DNA of 64,000 nucleotides from Streptomyces sp. NBC_01298. Lineage in GTDB: Bacteria > Actinomycetota > Actinomycetes > Streptomycetales > Streptomycetaceae. A program made the translations under genes and the position numbers. Positions 43,206-51,157 of the stretch are shown here, piece after piece (the stretch's first letter is position 1; the number at the start of each line of letters is the position of its first letter). The stretch covers positions 248,001 through 312,000 of the forward strand of contig NZ_CP108415.1 of assembly GCF_035978755.1 (NCBI RefSeq), given 5' to 3'. The notes under the pieces were generated by a model, which had not been told where the DNA came from, searched no databases, and worked only from the letters and a program-made list of their open reading frames with translations.

Positions 43206-43591
43206 CTTCGCCAGGCGGGTTCACCGTCACCGCGTTCGTGAGCGTCGAGGAGTTCCCCTTCCACGGCTACCAGCCCGCCAGCCGGGTCGCAGAGGTCACC
43301 ACCGTCGACAACACCTCGCTGCGCCTGCTCTTCGCCCGCAGCCGTGTGGCCGACCACCACGACGCGGCCGCCACCGCGTTCGAGGTCAGCATCGGCCACG
43401 CCTGCGATGATCTGGGCCGGCGCTGGCCCGCCGACGTCCGCCCGCTGTCCATCGGCGATGTCCTGGAGGTCACCTCCCCCGACGGCACCGCCACCTTCTT
43501 CACCATCGACGGCGTCCGCTTCCGGGAGATCGAGCCGCCCACCGCCCGCGTCCCCCTGGCGGGCACCCTCGCGACATCCCGCACCACCTGA
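43148..43591 (+). CDS. hypothetical protein, shares N-terminus with the 45240 protein
   Basis: A 147-aa, mostly beta protein. The N-terminus VTTAVSRSRTVTARIDTAPA is nearly the same as that of the 45240 product, but the remainder differs (EVSIGHACDDLGRRWPADVR, EVTSPDGTATFFTIDGVRF). No family recognised. GTG start with GGGAG upstream. Confidence 0.6.
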   Translation: MTTAVSRSRTVTARIDTAPASPGGFTVTAFVSVEEFPFHGYQPASRVAEVTTVDNTSLRLLFARSRVADHHDAAATAFEVSIGHACDDLGRRWPADVRPLSIGDVLEVTSPDGTATFFTIDGVRFREIEPPTARVPLAGTLATSRTT

Positions 43592-43613
43592 CCCCCACCA
43601 CCCTCCCCGACTC

Positions 43614-43646
43614 CGACCCCGGCCCGCCTCGGCGGTGCCGGGGTCG
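43614..43646 (+). terminator. terminator
   Basis: CGACCCCGGC / GCCGGGGTCG stem, then TCCCATGCCCGCACC. Confidence 0.75.
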
Positions 43647-43804
43647 TCCCATGCCCGCACCCTGAGCCCGCCGTCACACCGGTGCCGTCGAGACAACGCA
43701 CCGCCTGGCCGACCCAGTCGACGCCACCAGCGGCCTTCCGAGCCGCACCCCGCTGTGCACCCGCGCTGCGCCTAGCTACCACCGCCAGCCGCAGCAGGCA
43801 CGGC

Positions 43805-43835
43805 TTGCGGGGCTTACCTGGCCCCCCTCCACAGT
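43805..43835 (+). promoter_or_regulatory. array promoter 26
   Basis: TTGCGG, 19-nt spacer starting GGCTTACC, CACAGT; 75 nt before the 43911 start. No gene is seen in 43592-43910. Confidence 0.75.
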
Positions 43836-43910
43836 GCGTTTCGGCAGCGAGATCCCGCCCCGCTGCCCGGCCTACAAGCCGTCTGCTGACGCCCTTCCAG
43901 GAGGTTCCTC

Positions 43911-44180
43911 GTGCCCCACATCCTGTTCTCCCTCATCCCCGTGCCCACCGTGCTCGTGGCCTTGTACGTGGGCCTCTCGCCCCGCTTCTCCGACTGGGCT
44001 CGGGACATGGCGGAAGACGCCATCGCCGTCTCCATCGCGGTCTCCGGCCTCGCCGAGCTGGCGATCGGGTCCGCGCTCCACGGATGGACCGCCATCGCTG
44101 CCGCAAGCCTCCTCCTGGCCCTCTCTCGTGCGTCCCGGTGGATCACAGCGCGCAGGAACGCGAAGCAGTCCCAGAAGTAG
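43911..44180 (+). CDS. small membrane protein
   Basis: An 89-aa protein with hydrophobic segments at 2-22 and 40-70 (ILFSLIPVPTVLVALYVGL, AIAVSIAVSGLAELAIGSAL, WTAIAAASLLLAL) and a basic C-terminus (RWITARRNAKQ). GTG start with GGAGG upstream. Function unknown. Confidence 0.6.
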   Translation: MPHILFSLIPVPTVLVALYVGLSPRFSDWARDMAEDAIAVSIAVSGLAELAIGSALHGWTAIAAASLLLALSRASRWITARRNAKQSQK

Positions 44181-44259
44181 CCGCTCACCCCGCTCGGGCC
44201 CTCCCTCCCGACCGCCCCCGGGCCGCCCCGTTCCCGGGTGCGGCCCGGCCCGCGGCCGC

Positions 44260-44289
44260 CGGGCCGCCCCCACCCCCAGGGGCGGCCCG
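44260..44289 (+). terminator. terminator
   Basis: Perfect 11-bp stem CGGGCCGCCCC / GGGGCGGCCCG. Confidence 0.8.
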
Positions 44290-44373
44290 GCCCCCGCCTC
44301 ACCCGTACACAGCGCCGCCGCCCACGCGCCCACGGCGCGCCACGCCACGACCAACCTTCGTTGAGGAGCTGTC

Positions 44374-44907
44374 ATGCACCACGCTTTCCGCACCCCGCCG
44401 CAGCACGCCGCCACCCTCGAGCGGGCGGCGGCCGCCCTCGCAGCCCGCTTCTCCCGGCACGTCCCCGGCGAGCAGGACGGATGGCTCATCCTGACCCGCT
44501 CGGACCGGCCGATCGCGGTGTGGGACCTGAAGGAGAAGATTGCCGCCGACACCCCCGAGCAGGAAGCCAAGCGCATCGAACTCGCGCAGGCCCTGGCCGC
44601 CGCCGGCCTGGCCGTCACCCTTCCCTCGGACGCCTACATGGTCTTCTTCGCCGAGATCCCCGCCAACCCCACCACCCCCCGCTACACCGTCGTCGAGGAC
44701 GACAACAGCGGCCTCGGCAGCCTGTTCGGCAGCCCTCACCTGGTGATGGACACCTGGACGAAGGTGCACGTCGCGACCACCCGAACCCCCGAGGAAGCCA
44801 TACAGCGCTGCGCCGACTTCACCCGCGCTCAGAACGCGCTCGACGCCCAAGTGGCCTCCGGCAGCCTCCCCGCAGGCAGCTACTGCGACCCCAACATCAG
44901 CGCGTAG
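44374..44907 (+). CDS. hypothetical protein without its own array promoter
   Basis: A 177-aa protein of unrecognised family. The N-terminal part has alternating strands and helices (QDGWLILTRSDRPIAVWDLK, IELAQALAAAGLAVTLPSDA); a C-terminal helix follows (EEAIQRCADFTRAQNALD). GAGGAG lies upstream of the ATG. No TTGC-N19 promoter is found between it and the 43911 gene, so it is read through or uses another promoter. Confidence 0.6.
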   Translation: MHHAFRTPPQHAATLERAAAALAARFSRHVPGEQDGWLILTRSDRPIAVWDLKEKIAADTPEQEAKRIELAQALAAAGLAVTLPSDAYMVFFAEIPANPTTPRYTVVEDDNSGLGSLFGSPHLVMDTWTKVHVATTRTPEEAIQRCADFTRAQNALDAQVASGSLPAGSYCDPNISA

Positions 44908-44934
44908 ACCACGCGCAGGCATTCGCCCGCTCCC

Positions 44935-44977
44935 GGCCCCCGGCACTCCCGCCCGCACCGCGGCGATGCTGGGGGCC
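44935..44977 (+). terminator. terminator
   Basis: GGCCCCCGGCA / TGCTGGGGGCC stem with one mismatch. Confidence 0.7.
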
Positions 44978-45107
44978 GAGCCATGCACAGGCCGCTCCGT
45001 TCGCGGTGCCCGGGCCTGTCGCATGCCCGCGCCTCGCAGCGCGTGGCGTGCGCTTCCACCGAGTCCCCGGTGCCGGAGCCCGAAGCCCAGCACCCCGACC
45101 AGCCCTC

Positions 45108-45136
45108 GGCCCCCGCACCCGTGTGCGGGGGAGCCG
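45108..45136 (+). terminator. second hairpin before promoter 27
   Basis: CCCCGCAC / GTGCGGGG stem with flanking GGC/GCC. A second hairpin within one gap (44908-45239) suggests a lost or empty cassette between them. Confidence 0.6.
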
Positions 45137-45167
45137 GTCGCGTACCCAGCCCTGCGTCTGGCGGGCC

Positions 45168-45198
45168 TTGCCCGCCTTACCGGCCGCCGCCCCACGAT
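45168..45198 (+). promoter_or_regulatory. array promoter 27
   Basis: TTGCCC, 19-nt spacer starting GCCTTACC, CACGAT; 42 nt before the 45240 start. Confidence 0.75.
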
Positions 45199-45297
45199 CC
45201 CCACTGTCAGCCAGCCGCATCCTGATGGGAGTACCCGCCGTGACGACGCCCCTGTCCCGTTCGAACACCGTCACCGTCCGCATCGACACCGAACCCA
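45168..45297 (+). repeat. duplicated promoter plus gene start, copy 2
   Basis: Counterpart of 43076-43205, with identical spacing from promoter to start codon and shared coding start VTT.LSRS.TVT.RIDT. Confidence 0.8.
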
Positions 45298-45719
45298 CCT
45301 CCACCCCGGTGTCCGGCGCCTGTGCGGAGGAGGTCTACGAAGTGACCGTCTTCCGCACCGAGATGATCACCTTCTGCCTGCGCGCCGCGTCCGCCCAGGA
45401 CGCCGAGGAGCGATACCTCACCGACGGCGAGGAGACCGTCAGCCTCAACGTGGACTCCACCGTCCGCGTCGACCCCGCCCCCGCCCCGGCGGCCCCTGCC
45501 GCCGTCCCGGCGCTGGCGCCGGTGATGTCTGCGGAGGAGTACCAGTTGCGGACCCTGGAAGAACTCGCCGACGACATCATCGTGGACGGCGTCGCCTACA
45601 GTCGTACCGAGTGGGACCGGATCCAAGACGGCGTCCACCACACCACCACCGACGAGACCCCGGCCCCCGCCGCCCAGCGCACCCGGCCGACCTGGAACGG
45701 CACCGACGCCCCGTTCTGA
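45240..45719 (+). CDS. hypothetical protein, shares N-terminus with the 43148 protein
   Basis: A 159-aa protein. A beta-rich first half (EEVYEVTVFRTEMITFCLRA) is followed by an Ala/Pro linker (APAPAAPAAVPALAP) and an acidic helical C-terminal part (RTLEELADDIIVDGVAYSR). No family recognised. GGGAG upstream of GTG. Confidence 0.6.
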   Translation: MTTPLSRSNTVTVRIDTEPTSTPVSGACAEEVYEVTVFRTEMITFCLRAASAQDAEERYLTDGEETVSLNVDSTVRVDPAPAPAAPAAVPALAPVMSAEEYQLRTLEELADDIIVDGVAYSRTEWDRIQDGVHHTTTDETPAPAAQRTRPTWNGTDAPF

Positions 45720-45743
45720 CCGTCCGCCGCCTCCCGGCGCTTC

Positions 45744-45775
45744 CGGCCCCGGCACCGTTCGCGGTGCCGGGGCCG
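45744..45775 (+). terminator. terminator
   Basis: Perfect 14-bp stem CGGCCCCGGCACCG / CGGTGCCGGGGCCG with TTCG loop. The archetype of the array hairpins. Confidence 0.9.
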
Positions 45776-46019
45776 CCCCGTGCCCGCTCGTCTTGGCCGT
45801 CGCTCGTGCACGCCCGCGCCTCCGCTCGCCGTGACCCAGCCGCCGTTCCGGCGCACGCCCTGCCCGCCTGTCCTGCTGCCTCCGGCCGCCGCGCGACCGC
45901 CCGGTCGAGCCGCGCCCGTCCATCAGGCCGGTCCGCCTGGTCTCGCCTGCCGTGATGGCCGCCGTCTGCGCGGGCCCCCGCCGGTCCTGCCCCGGCTGTT
46001 TGGTGCCGCGTGTGGGTGC

Positions 46020-46050
46020 TTGCCCGGCTTGCCCCGTGCCGGGTCACTGT
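46020..46050 (+). promoter_or_regulatory. array promoter 28
   Basis: TTGCCC, 19-nt spacer starting GGCTTGCC, CACTGT; 118 nt before the 46168 start. No gene is seen in 45720-46167. Confidence 0.75.
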
Positions 46051-46167
46051 GCAGATCACCGGCCCACCGGGAAGGCAATAGCCCTTCCCCGCCCCGGGCC
46101 GCCTCACTCGGCCGCGGCCGCGCCTCAGTTGGCCTCGCCGGCCCCGCCCCTGCCCGGAAGGACTCCC

Positions 46168-46860
46168 GTGTCCCGTACCGCCACCGTGTCCCGGCCTCAC
46201 GCTCCCCGGATCGACATCGCGCCCCTGGACCCCGCGGACCACTCCGCCTACCTCGCCCTGCTCGACCTCACCTCCGACCAGGGCGTGCCCGCCGAAGTCG
46301 CCCAGGTTCTCGCTCTCGCCCCGTTCCGGCACCCCTTCACCCACGGCCCCGCCCTGTGCCTGACCGCCCGCACCCGACGCGCCACCACACCGGCTGGAGC
46401 CGTGTTCGCCGCCGTCCCGGAGTGGGCCTATGAGCACCCCATCAGCCAGGCCAACGCCGCACTGGCCAGCTTCCTCGCCGCCACCAGCATCGGGATCTAC
46501 GGCCTGGCCGTCGCACCCGAACACCGCCACCTGGGCATGGCTCGCGCGCTGCTAGCCAAGACGGAGACCCTCGCCCGCAGCACCCGATACCGGCTGGCCT
46601 CCCTCATTCACAAGCCCGAACTCGCCGACTTCTACCAGCGCCTGGGATACACCAGCGCGCACCACATCGTGATCCCGACGCCCGACGGCGCGATGGCGCT
46701 GACCCAACCCCGCCCCATGATGACGGCCGTCAAGCCCCTGCACCCCAGCGTCCGCATACAGACCGTGCCCGGGGCCCCGGGACCCGTGGTCGCCGGACTC
46801 GTGCCCGGCTTCGACCTGCCGCCCACCGCCCGCTTTCGCGACGGACGCCTCTTTACGTGA
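46168..46860 (+). CDS. GNAT-family acetyltransferase
   Basis: A 230-aa protein with a GNAT core: IGIYGLAVAPEHRHLGMARALLAKTE carries the acetyl-CoA loop (R-H-L-G-M-A) at about 110-135, followed by LASLIHKPELADFYQRLGYT, typical of the last conserved helix and strand. The GTG at 46168 has GGAAGGA upstream and lies after promoter 28; the longer frame from 45952 would include the promoter. Substrate unknown. Confidence 0.75.
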   Translation: MSRTATVSRPHAPRIDIAPLDPADHSAYLALLDLTSDQGVPAEVAQVLALAPFRHPFTHGPALCLTARTRRATTPAGAVFAAVPEWAYEHPISQANAALASFLAATSIGIYGLAVAPEHRHLGMARALLAKTETLARSTRYRLASLIHKPELADFYQRLGYTSAHHIVIPTPDGAMALTQPRPMMTAVKPLHPSVRIQTVPGAPGPVVAGLVPGFDLPPTARFRDGRLFT

Positions 46861-46886
46861 CACCCGCCCGGCCCCCGCTCCCCGGC

Positions 46887-46913
46887 GGCCCGCTCCGGCC
46901 CGAAGAGCGGGCC
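46887..46913 (+). terminator. terminator
   Basis: Perfect 9-bp stem GGCCCGCTC / GAGCGGGCC. Confidence 0.75.
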
Positions 46914-46943
46914 CCTTGGATCGTCGCCCGGCCCTCGTCGCCC

Positions 46944-46972
46944 GGCCCTGCGCCCTTCTCGGGCGCGGGGCC
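46944..46972 (+). terminator. second hairpin
   Basis: GGCCCTGCGCCC / GGGCGCGGGGCC stem with mismatches, 30 nt after the first hairpin. Another doubled hairpin in one gap. Confidence 0.6.
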
Positions 46973-47060
46973 GCCGCGTTCCGCCCGCCCCGGCCACACC
47001 GGGGCCGCCGCCGCTCGCGCTGGCGGCGGCGCCAGCTTCCCTCGGGCGCGGGGCCTGCCC

Positions 47061-47091
47061 TTGCCGGTCTAGCTCGCCTCCCGTGCAGGTT
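47061..47091 (+). promoter_or_regulatory. array promoter 29
   Basis: TTGCCG, 19-nt spacer starting GTCTAGCT, CAGGTT; 40 nt before the 47131 start. Confidence 0.6.
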
Positions 47092-47130
47092 GCGGCCCGT
47101 CAACAGCCGCGACCACCACGGAGAATCTCA

Positions 47131-47616
47131 ATGACTGCCAGCCCGGCCGCCGCCCTGTTCATCCCCGCCCTGGACGCCCAGGCCCGCATCACCCCCCACA
47201 CGCCGTACACGTCCCTTACCCTGCCCGCCGACCGCCAGTACGGATGGCGTATGGCCCAGCTCGGCGGTCTCCCCGAGGCCACCTACTACCACCCGGACGC
47301 CGTCCTCCACGTCCACGGCAAAGGCCTCGCCCAGCGCCTCCCGGTCAACCCGGTCGCCTGGACCCTCGCTTCCGCCTGGCGCGGCGCCCAGCTCCCCTAC
47401 CTCCTGGTCGGTCCCGCCCTCATCACGGGCACCGAGAACCGCCACGACGGCAGCTTCGCCGCACTGCCCGCGCCGCTTGCCGCGCAGACCCAGAACGCCA
47501 TCGCGGCGGCCACCGCCTGGTGGCGGGACAACCACCTCCACCTGCCGTTGTGGCCGTTCAGCCTCGACAGCGCCGCGTTCGCTCCCGCCATCACCGCCAC
47601 CCGCAACGCCCTCTAG
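47131..47616 (+). CDS. hypothetical protein
   Basis: A 161-aa protein of unrecognised family, with YTSLTLPADRQYGWRMAQLG, LPYLLVGPALITGTENRHDG and AQTQNAIAAATAWWRDNHLH. Mixed alpha/beta, no membrane helix. GGAGA lies upstream of the ATG. Confidence 0.6.
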   Translation: MTASPAAALFIPALDAQARITPHTPYTSLTLPADRQYGWRMAQLGGLPEATYYHPDAVLHVHGKGLAQRLPVNPVAWTLASAWRGAQLPYLLVGPALITGTENRHDGSFAALPAPLAAQTQNAIAAATAWWRDNHLHLPLWPFSLDSAAFAPAITATRNAL

Positions 47617-47637
47617 GCGACGCCAGCCCTTTCCTCG

Positions 47638-47669
47638 CCTGCCCCGCGCCCTCCAGGGTGCGGGGCAGG
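47638..47669 (+). terminator. terminator
   Basis: CCTGCCCCGCGCCCT / AGGGTGCGGGGCAGG, 15-bp stem with one mismatch. Confidence 0.9.
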
Positions 47670-47778
47670 CCCGTGATCGGCCGCACCGTGCGCCCGCCGG
47701 GCCGCCACATGAGACGGGCCCCCGCCGCCCGGCTCCGTGGGCGCCCCGCTGGCGGCCGGCGGCCCCGGCGAGTGGGTG

Positions 47779-47809
47779 TTGCGGGGCTTGCCTGCGGCCG
47801 CGGCACTGT
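47779..47809 (+). promoter_or_regulatory. array promoter 30
   Basis: TTGCGG, 19-nt spacer starting GGCTTGCC, CACTGT; 112 nt before the 47922 start. No gene is seen in 47617-47921. Confidence 0.8.
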
Positions 47810-47811
47810 CA

Positions 47812-47861
47812 GGTCACCAGCCGGGGGAGTGGTGACCACCCCCACCCCCCGTCCGCCTAAC
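47812..47861 (+). repeat. leader repeat, copy 1
   Basis: Begins GGTCACC, then GGGGGAGTGGTGACCACC, then a C-rich run ending CCTAAC. The GGTCACC...GGTGACC dyad is perfect. Similar blocks follow the promoters at 48466, 50228 and 51702, and part of it at 49096. Confidence 0.8.
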
Positions 47862-47921
47862 TCCCGGCCACCGAGAACCACCGCCGGGCCCCGGCCGCAA
47901 CCAGAGCTTCGAGGAGACCCC

Positions 47922-48218
47922 TTGACCACCCACATCCAGCGCCCCGCGACGGTCACCGCTCCCATCGACGACACCGACACCACCACGGCCGCCGACGTCG
48001 CGCACACCCTGTTCGACGAGGTACGAAGGGCCGCCTGGGACAAGGCGTCCGACCATCCCGACGACTACGACCTCATGCTCCGAGTCGACGCCATGGCCCC
48101 GGCCGACGCTGTCGAAGCCCTGAAGAAGGCGTGCCTGCCTTCGGACCTGATCGAGCCGATCGCCGCAGCCCTCGCGCTCCTGGCCCCGCACATCTACGCC
48201 CCCTCCCGCTCCGTCTGA
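47922..48218 (+). CDS. hypothetical small helical protein
   Basis: A 98-aa acidic helical protein. TTG at 47922 with GAGGAGA upstream. The start region TTHIQRPATV and its RBS segment match the 48601 gene (TTRIQRPTTG), but the rest differs (ADVAHTLFDEVRRAAWDK, PADAVEALKKACLPSDLI). No family recognised. Confidence 0.6.
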   Translation: MTTHIQRPATVTAPIDDTDTTTAADVAHTLFDEVRRAAWDKASDHPDDYDLMLRVDAMAPADAVEALKKACLPSDLIEPIAAALALLAPHIYAPSRSV

Positions 48219-48234
48219 CCCTTTACACCCGCCC

Positions 48235-48271
48235 CGGTGCCCCGGGCCGCTGCCTGTGGCCCGGGGCACCG
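48235..48271 (+). terminator. terminator
   Basis: Perfect 14-bp stem CGGTGCCCCGGGCC / GGCCCGGGGCACCG; near-copy of the 42430 hairpin. Confidence 0.9.
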
Positions 48272-48337
48272 GCGTTCCCGCCCGGGCCACCTCTGCGGCC
48301 GCCCCGGGCCTGCCTCCAGGCTTTCTGGATCGTCTCC

Positions 48338-48369
48338 CGGCCCCGCGCCCCTCCCCGGGTGCGGGGCCG
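48338..48369 (+). terminator. second hairpin
   Basis: CGGCCCCGCGCCC / GGGTGCGGGGCCG stem with one mismatch, in the same gap (48219-48600) as the 48235 hairpin. Confidence 0.8.
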
Positions 48370-48465
48370 CCGTGTTCCGCCCGCCCGTGCCACGCCGTGG
48401 GCGCCCCGCGCGCGCCGGCGGCCCGAGGCGCCCGACGGCCCCGGCTCCGCCCCGGCGGGTGGGTG

Positions 48466-48496
48466 TTGCGGGGCTTGCCTACGGGGGCGGCACTGT
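48466..48496 (+). promoter_or_regulatory. array promoter 31
   Basis: TTGCGG, 19-nt spacer starting GGCTTGCC, CACTGT; 104 nt before the 48601 start. Confidence 0.8.
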
Positions 48497-48498
48497 CG

Positions 48499-48547
48499 GG
48501 TCACCGGCCGGGGAGTGGCGACCACCCCCACCCCCCGGCCGCCCAAC
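48499..48547 (+). repeat. leader repeat, copy 2
   Basis: GGTCACC, CCGGGGAGTGGCGACCACC, then C-rich ending CCCAAC. One arm of the dyad is changed to GGCGACC. Confidence 0.8.
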
Positions 48548-48600
48548 ACACCGCCCCGCCCCGGCTCCCTGCCGCACCCCAGAGCCTTCGAGGAGACCCC

Positions 48601-48924
48601 GTGACCACCCGCATCCAGCGCCCCACCACTGGCCGACTGCGCAGCATCCGCCCCGAGCGGCACTACGGCGGATCCCTGGGCGTCACCATCTGGACCTACT
48701 CCCGCACCCTCAACGGCCGCCGTGTCGAAGTCGACATCACCCACGACGCCCTCACCCGCACCACTGTCCTGCGGGTCTACCCCTGGGGCGGCGCCACCGC
48801 CGCCCGCGAGGTCACCCTCCACCACCTGACCCGCAAGGACGTCGGCCGACTGGTCTACCGCGCCCCCTACCGCAACCCCGCAGGCTACGCAGTCCCCGCC
48901 CAGGGCGCTGCCCTCCCCGCCTAG
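48601..48924 (+). CDS. hypothetical protein
   Basis: A 107-aa basic beta-rich protein (RSIRPERHYGGSLGVTIWTY, GRRVEVDITHDA, TTVLRVYPWGG). GTG with GAGGAGA upstream. N-terminus TTRIQRP is shared with the 47922 product. No family recognised. Confidence 0.6.
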   Translation: MTTRIQRPTTGRLRSIRPERHYGGSLGVTIWTYSRTLNGRRVEVDITHDALTRTTVLRVYPWGGATAAREVTLHHLTRKDVGRLVYRAPYRNPAGYAVPAQGAALPA

Positions 48925-48983
48925 ACACCAAGCCCCCACGCCTGGCACCGGCCCGCCCGGTCCCGCTTCGCTCGCAGGCCTCC

Positions 48984-49015
48984 CGGCCCCGCGTCCCTCC
49001 TCGGGCGCGGGGCCG
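48984..49015 (+). terminator. terminator
   Basis: CGGCCCCGCG..C / G..CGCGGGGCCG stem of at least 10 bp. Confidence 0.85.
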
Positions 49016-49095
49016 ACGCGTTCCGCACACCCCCGCCACACGGTGGCCGCCCCTGGCTCGCGGCCGGCGGCTCCGGCTCCACCAGCGGGTGGGTG

Positions 49096-49126
49096 TTGCG
49101 GGGCTAGGCCCACGGCCCGGCACGGT
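49096..49126 (+). promoter_or_regulatory. array promoter 32
   Basis: TTGCGG, 19-nt spacer starting GGCTAGGC, CACGGT; 196 nt before the 49323 start. Followed by a partial leader repeat at 49129-49151 (GGCCGGGGGAGTGGC). No gene is seen in 48925-49322. Confidence 0.75.
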
Positions 49127-49322
49127 GAGGTTGCTGGCCGGGGGAGTGGCGCATCCCAAGGGCTCAACTCCCAACGCACCACGAAGCGAAGGGCCCAGGG
49201 CCCTCCAGACACGGATGCCCCGTCCGGCAGCAGCCGCAGCACGCCGACCAGTTTTCGCCTGCGGCCCCCGATCCCGCCGTCCCCGTTCCCATCACAGGCG
49301 ATCACCGCCGCATTGGAGCCAC

Positions 49323-50060
49323 ATGCCCAAGTACTTGCCCCAGACCGACTTTCTGCCCAAGCAGATCGCCGAGCTTCGCAACCGCTTGAAGAACGAAACC
49401 CGCCAGAGCGCCGACATCCACCGCACCTCACCCCAGCACTACCGGCTGGCCCTGGCCAGTGAGCGAGTCGCTCTGACCGTTACCTGGCGCCGGAACCACC
49501 GCGGCGCCTGGAAGTGGAACCACTCGACCCTCACCGTCGATGGCACACCCCGTGAGCTGGCCCGTGACTTCAAGGACTTCATGCACATCTGGAACGACCC
49601 CGACGTCCTGTCCCGCCCGGGCGGGCGTTCCGAAGTCCCGACCCTGACGCCCATAAACGACGAGACCCAGCTCCCGCACGCCGTGCGCCAGATACTCGAC
49701 CGGATCCGCAACGCTGCCGAGCGGAAGACCGACAACGGCACGATCGATGTGCTCGCCGCCGCTACCGACGCGGGATACACCATCCAGGTCACTGGACCCA
49801 AGGGCACCGTGCACATGCACTACGTGCCCTGCCGCCACACGCCTGGCTCGTGGACCCTGGCCGCGCGCCACGCGTTCCAGATCTACGACACCAACGGCAT
49901 GGAGCGCACCAAGAGGTTCGCCGGAAGCCTGGCAGCCGCCCTGGCCGACATGTTCGGGATCAACGCAGCACCCGCTGTTCCCCTGCGGACCGGCCACGAA
50001 CGCCAGGCCTCCAAGAGCAACGCGGTGCTCGTCAGGAGGCACTCGGTCATCCGCGTCTGA
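49323..50060 (+). CDS. hypothetical protein
   Basis: A 245-aa basic protein of unrecognised family. A helical N-terminus (PKQIAELRNRLKNETRQSAD), a beta meander (ERVALTVTWRRNHRGAWKWN) and a second domain with GYTIQVTGPKGTVHMHYVPC. TTGGAG lies upstream of the ATG. Confidence 0.6.
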   Translation: MPKYLPQTDFLPKQIAELRNRLKNETRQSADIHRTSPQHYRLALASERVALTVTWRRNHRGAWKWNHSTLTVDGTPRELARDFKDFMHIWNDPDVLSRPGGRSEVPTLTPINDETQLPHAVRQILDRIRNAAERKTDNGTIDVLAAATDAGYTIQVTGPKGTVHMHYVPCRHTPGSWTLAARHAFQIYDTNGMERTKRFAGSLAAALADMFGINAAPAVPLRTGHERQASKSNAVLVRRHSVIRV

Positions 50061-50145
50061 CCGGCTGCACCCCGGCTCGGGCCCCCTGGCCCCTGGCTCC
50101 GCTCCTGGCGGTGCCGGGGGCCGTTCCACACCCGCTCTCGCGGCC

Positions 50146-50173
50146 CGGCCCGGGGGGTCGCTCCCCCCGGCCG
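50146..50173 (+). terminator. hairpin
   Basis: GGGGGG / CCCCCC stem extended by CGGCC/GGCCG with one bulged base. Confidence 0.6.
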
Positions 50174-50227
50174 CCGCGCCCCTGGCTCCCGTTCGCGGCC
50201 GGCGGCTCCGGCTCCGCCGCGCGGGTG

Positions 50228-50258
50228 TTGCGGGGCTTGCCGGTCCGTCCGGCACTGT
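50228..50258 (+). promoter_or_regulatory. array promoter 33
   Basis: TTGCGG, 19-nt spacer starting GGCTTGCC, CACTGT; 155 nt before the 50414 start. No gene is seen in 50061-50413. Confidence 0.8.
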
Positions 50259-50260
50259 CC

Positions 50261-50310
50261 GAGCACCGGCCGGGGGAGTGGTGACCACCCCCACCCCTCG
50301 GCCGCCCAAC
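50261..50310 (+). repeat. leader repeat, copy 3
   Basis: GAGCACC, CCGGGGGAGTGGTGACCACC, then C-rich ending GCCGCCCAAC. Confidence 0.8.
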
Positions 50311-50413
50311 GCCCCGCCCCGTCACTGTCCAGACCTGCCGGACACCACCCCGCACTTCTCCCGCGCCATCCGCGCACTTCCGTATCCCACCGCCCCGAAA
50401 GGCACCTACCCGC

Positions 50414-50719
50414 ATGTCGTCTGTCCGTCTGAACAAGAACGAGACCCTGCTCGTGGTCCTGACCGTGCTGGTGGTCATGTTCTGCGCTCTCCTGGTTCTT
50501 CTGCTCTCCATCGACGATCAGGACTCCCGTACCGGCCGCCACGCCACCCCCGCCGCTGCTGTCACGCAGTGCGCCACCAAGCCGACCACCCCCGCCACCG
50601 TTCCCGGCGACCCCCGGCCCACCACCGCCCCCCGCCCGGTACAGACCGCCCCGAAGACCCCGGCCGCCCCCAAGCAGCTGCGCCCTGCCCCCAAGGCGCC
50701 CGCCGCCCGCACCCGCTGA
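50414..50719 (+). CDS. single-span membrane protein with Pro-rich tail
   Basis: A 101-aa protein. Residues 10-32 (ETLLVVLTVLVVMFCALLVL and onward) form one transmembrane helix. The remainder is a Pro/Ala/Thr/Lys-rich tail (APRPVQTAPKTPAAPKQL) that is probably outside the membrane or disordered. GAAAGG lies upstream of the ATG. Function unknown. Confidence 0.6.
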   Translation: MSSVRLNKNETLLVVLTVLVVMFCALLVLLLSIDDQDSRTGRHATPAAAVTQCATKPTTPATVPGDPRPTTAPRPVQTAPKTPAAPKQLRPAPKAPAARTR

Positions 50720-50747
50720 CCCCGGCCTGCTCCCCGCTCCGCCCCCC

Positions 50748-50781
50748 CGGCCCCGGCCCCGCACCCGCGGTGCCGGGGCCG
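50748..50781 (+). terminator. terminator
   Basis: CGGCCCCGG / CCGGGGCCG stem with inner CCGC/GCGG pairing. Confidence 0.85.
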
Positions 50782-50782
50782 T

Positions 50783-50870
50783 CCCATGCCTGCGGCTCCC
50801 GTCGCGTCCCGCCCGGCCCGCCGCCGTCCCGTCCCATGCCTGCGGCTCACTCCCGTTCCATGCCTGCGGG
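50783..50870 (+). repeat. three short direct repeats
   Basis: CCATGCCTGCGG occurs at about 50785, 50835 and 50859, just after a hairpin. It resembles the CCATGCCCGCGCC string that follows many array hairpins. No gene is seen in 50720-51157. Confidence 0.6.
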
Positions 50871-51014
50871 CCCGCCACCCCCGGGCCCCGGGCCGTGGCC
50901 GTCATGGGCCGCCCGGCCGCCGCCTCACCACGCCCCGCCCCACCGCGCCCCGCCCCCTTCCCGCCAACGTCGCGCGCGGGCCGGACCGTCCCGTGGCCGG
51001 CACGACCGAGGTGG

Positions 51015-51045
51015 TTGCGGTGCTTGCCCCCACCTCGAGCACGCT
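51015..51045 (+). promoter_or_regulatory. array promoter 34
   Basis: TTGCGG, 19-nt spacer starting TGCTTGCC, CACGCT; 112 nt before the 51158 start. Confidence 0.7.
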
Positions 51046-51157
51046 GCGGCAACTTCACCGCCACCCCGCCGCCACCCCGTCTCCGGCCACGCGATGCCCA
51101 CCCCCGGCCAGCAGGCGCAGCAGGCGGCCCCCCTTTCACCACCAGGAAGCCACCCCC

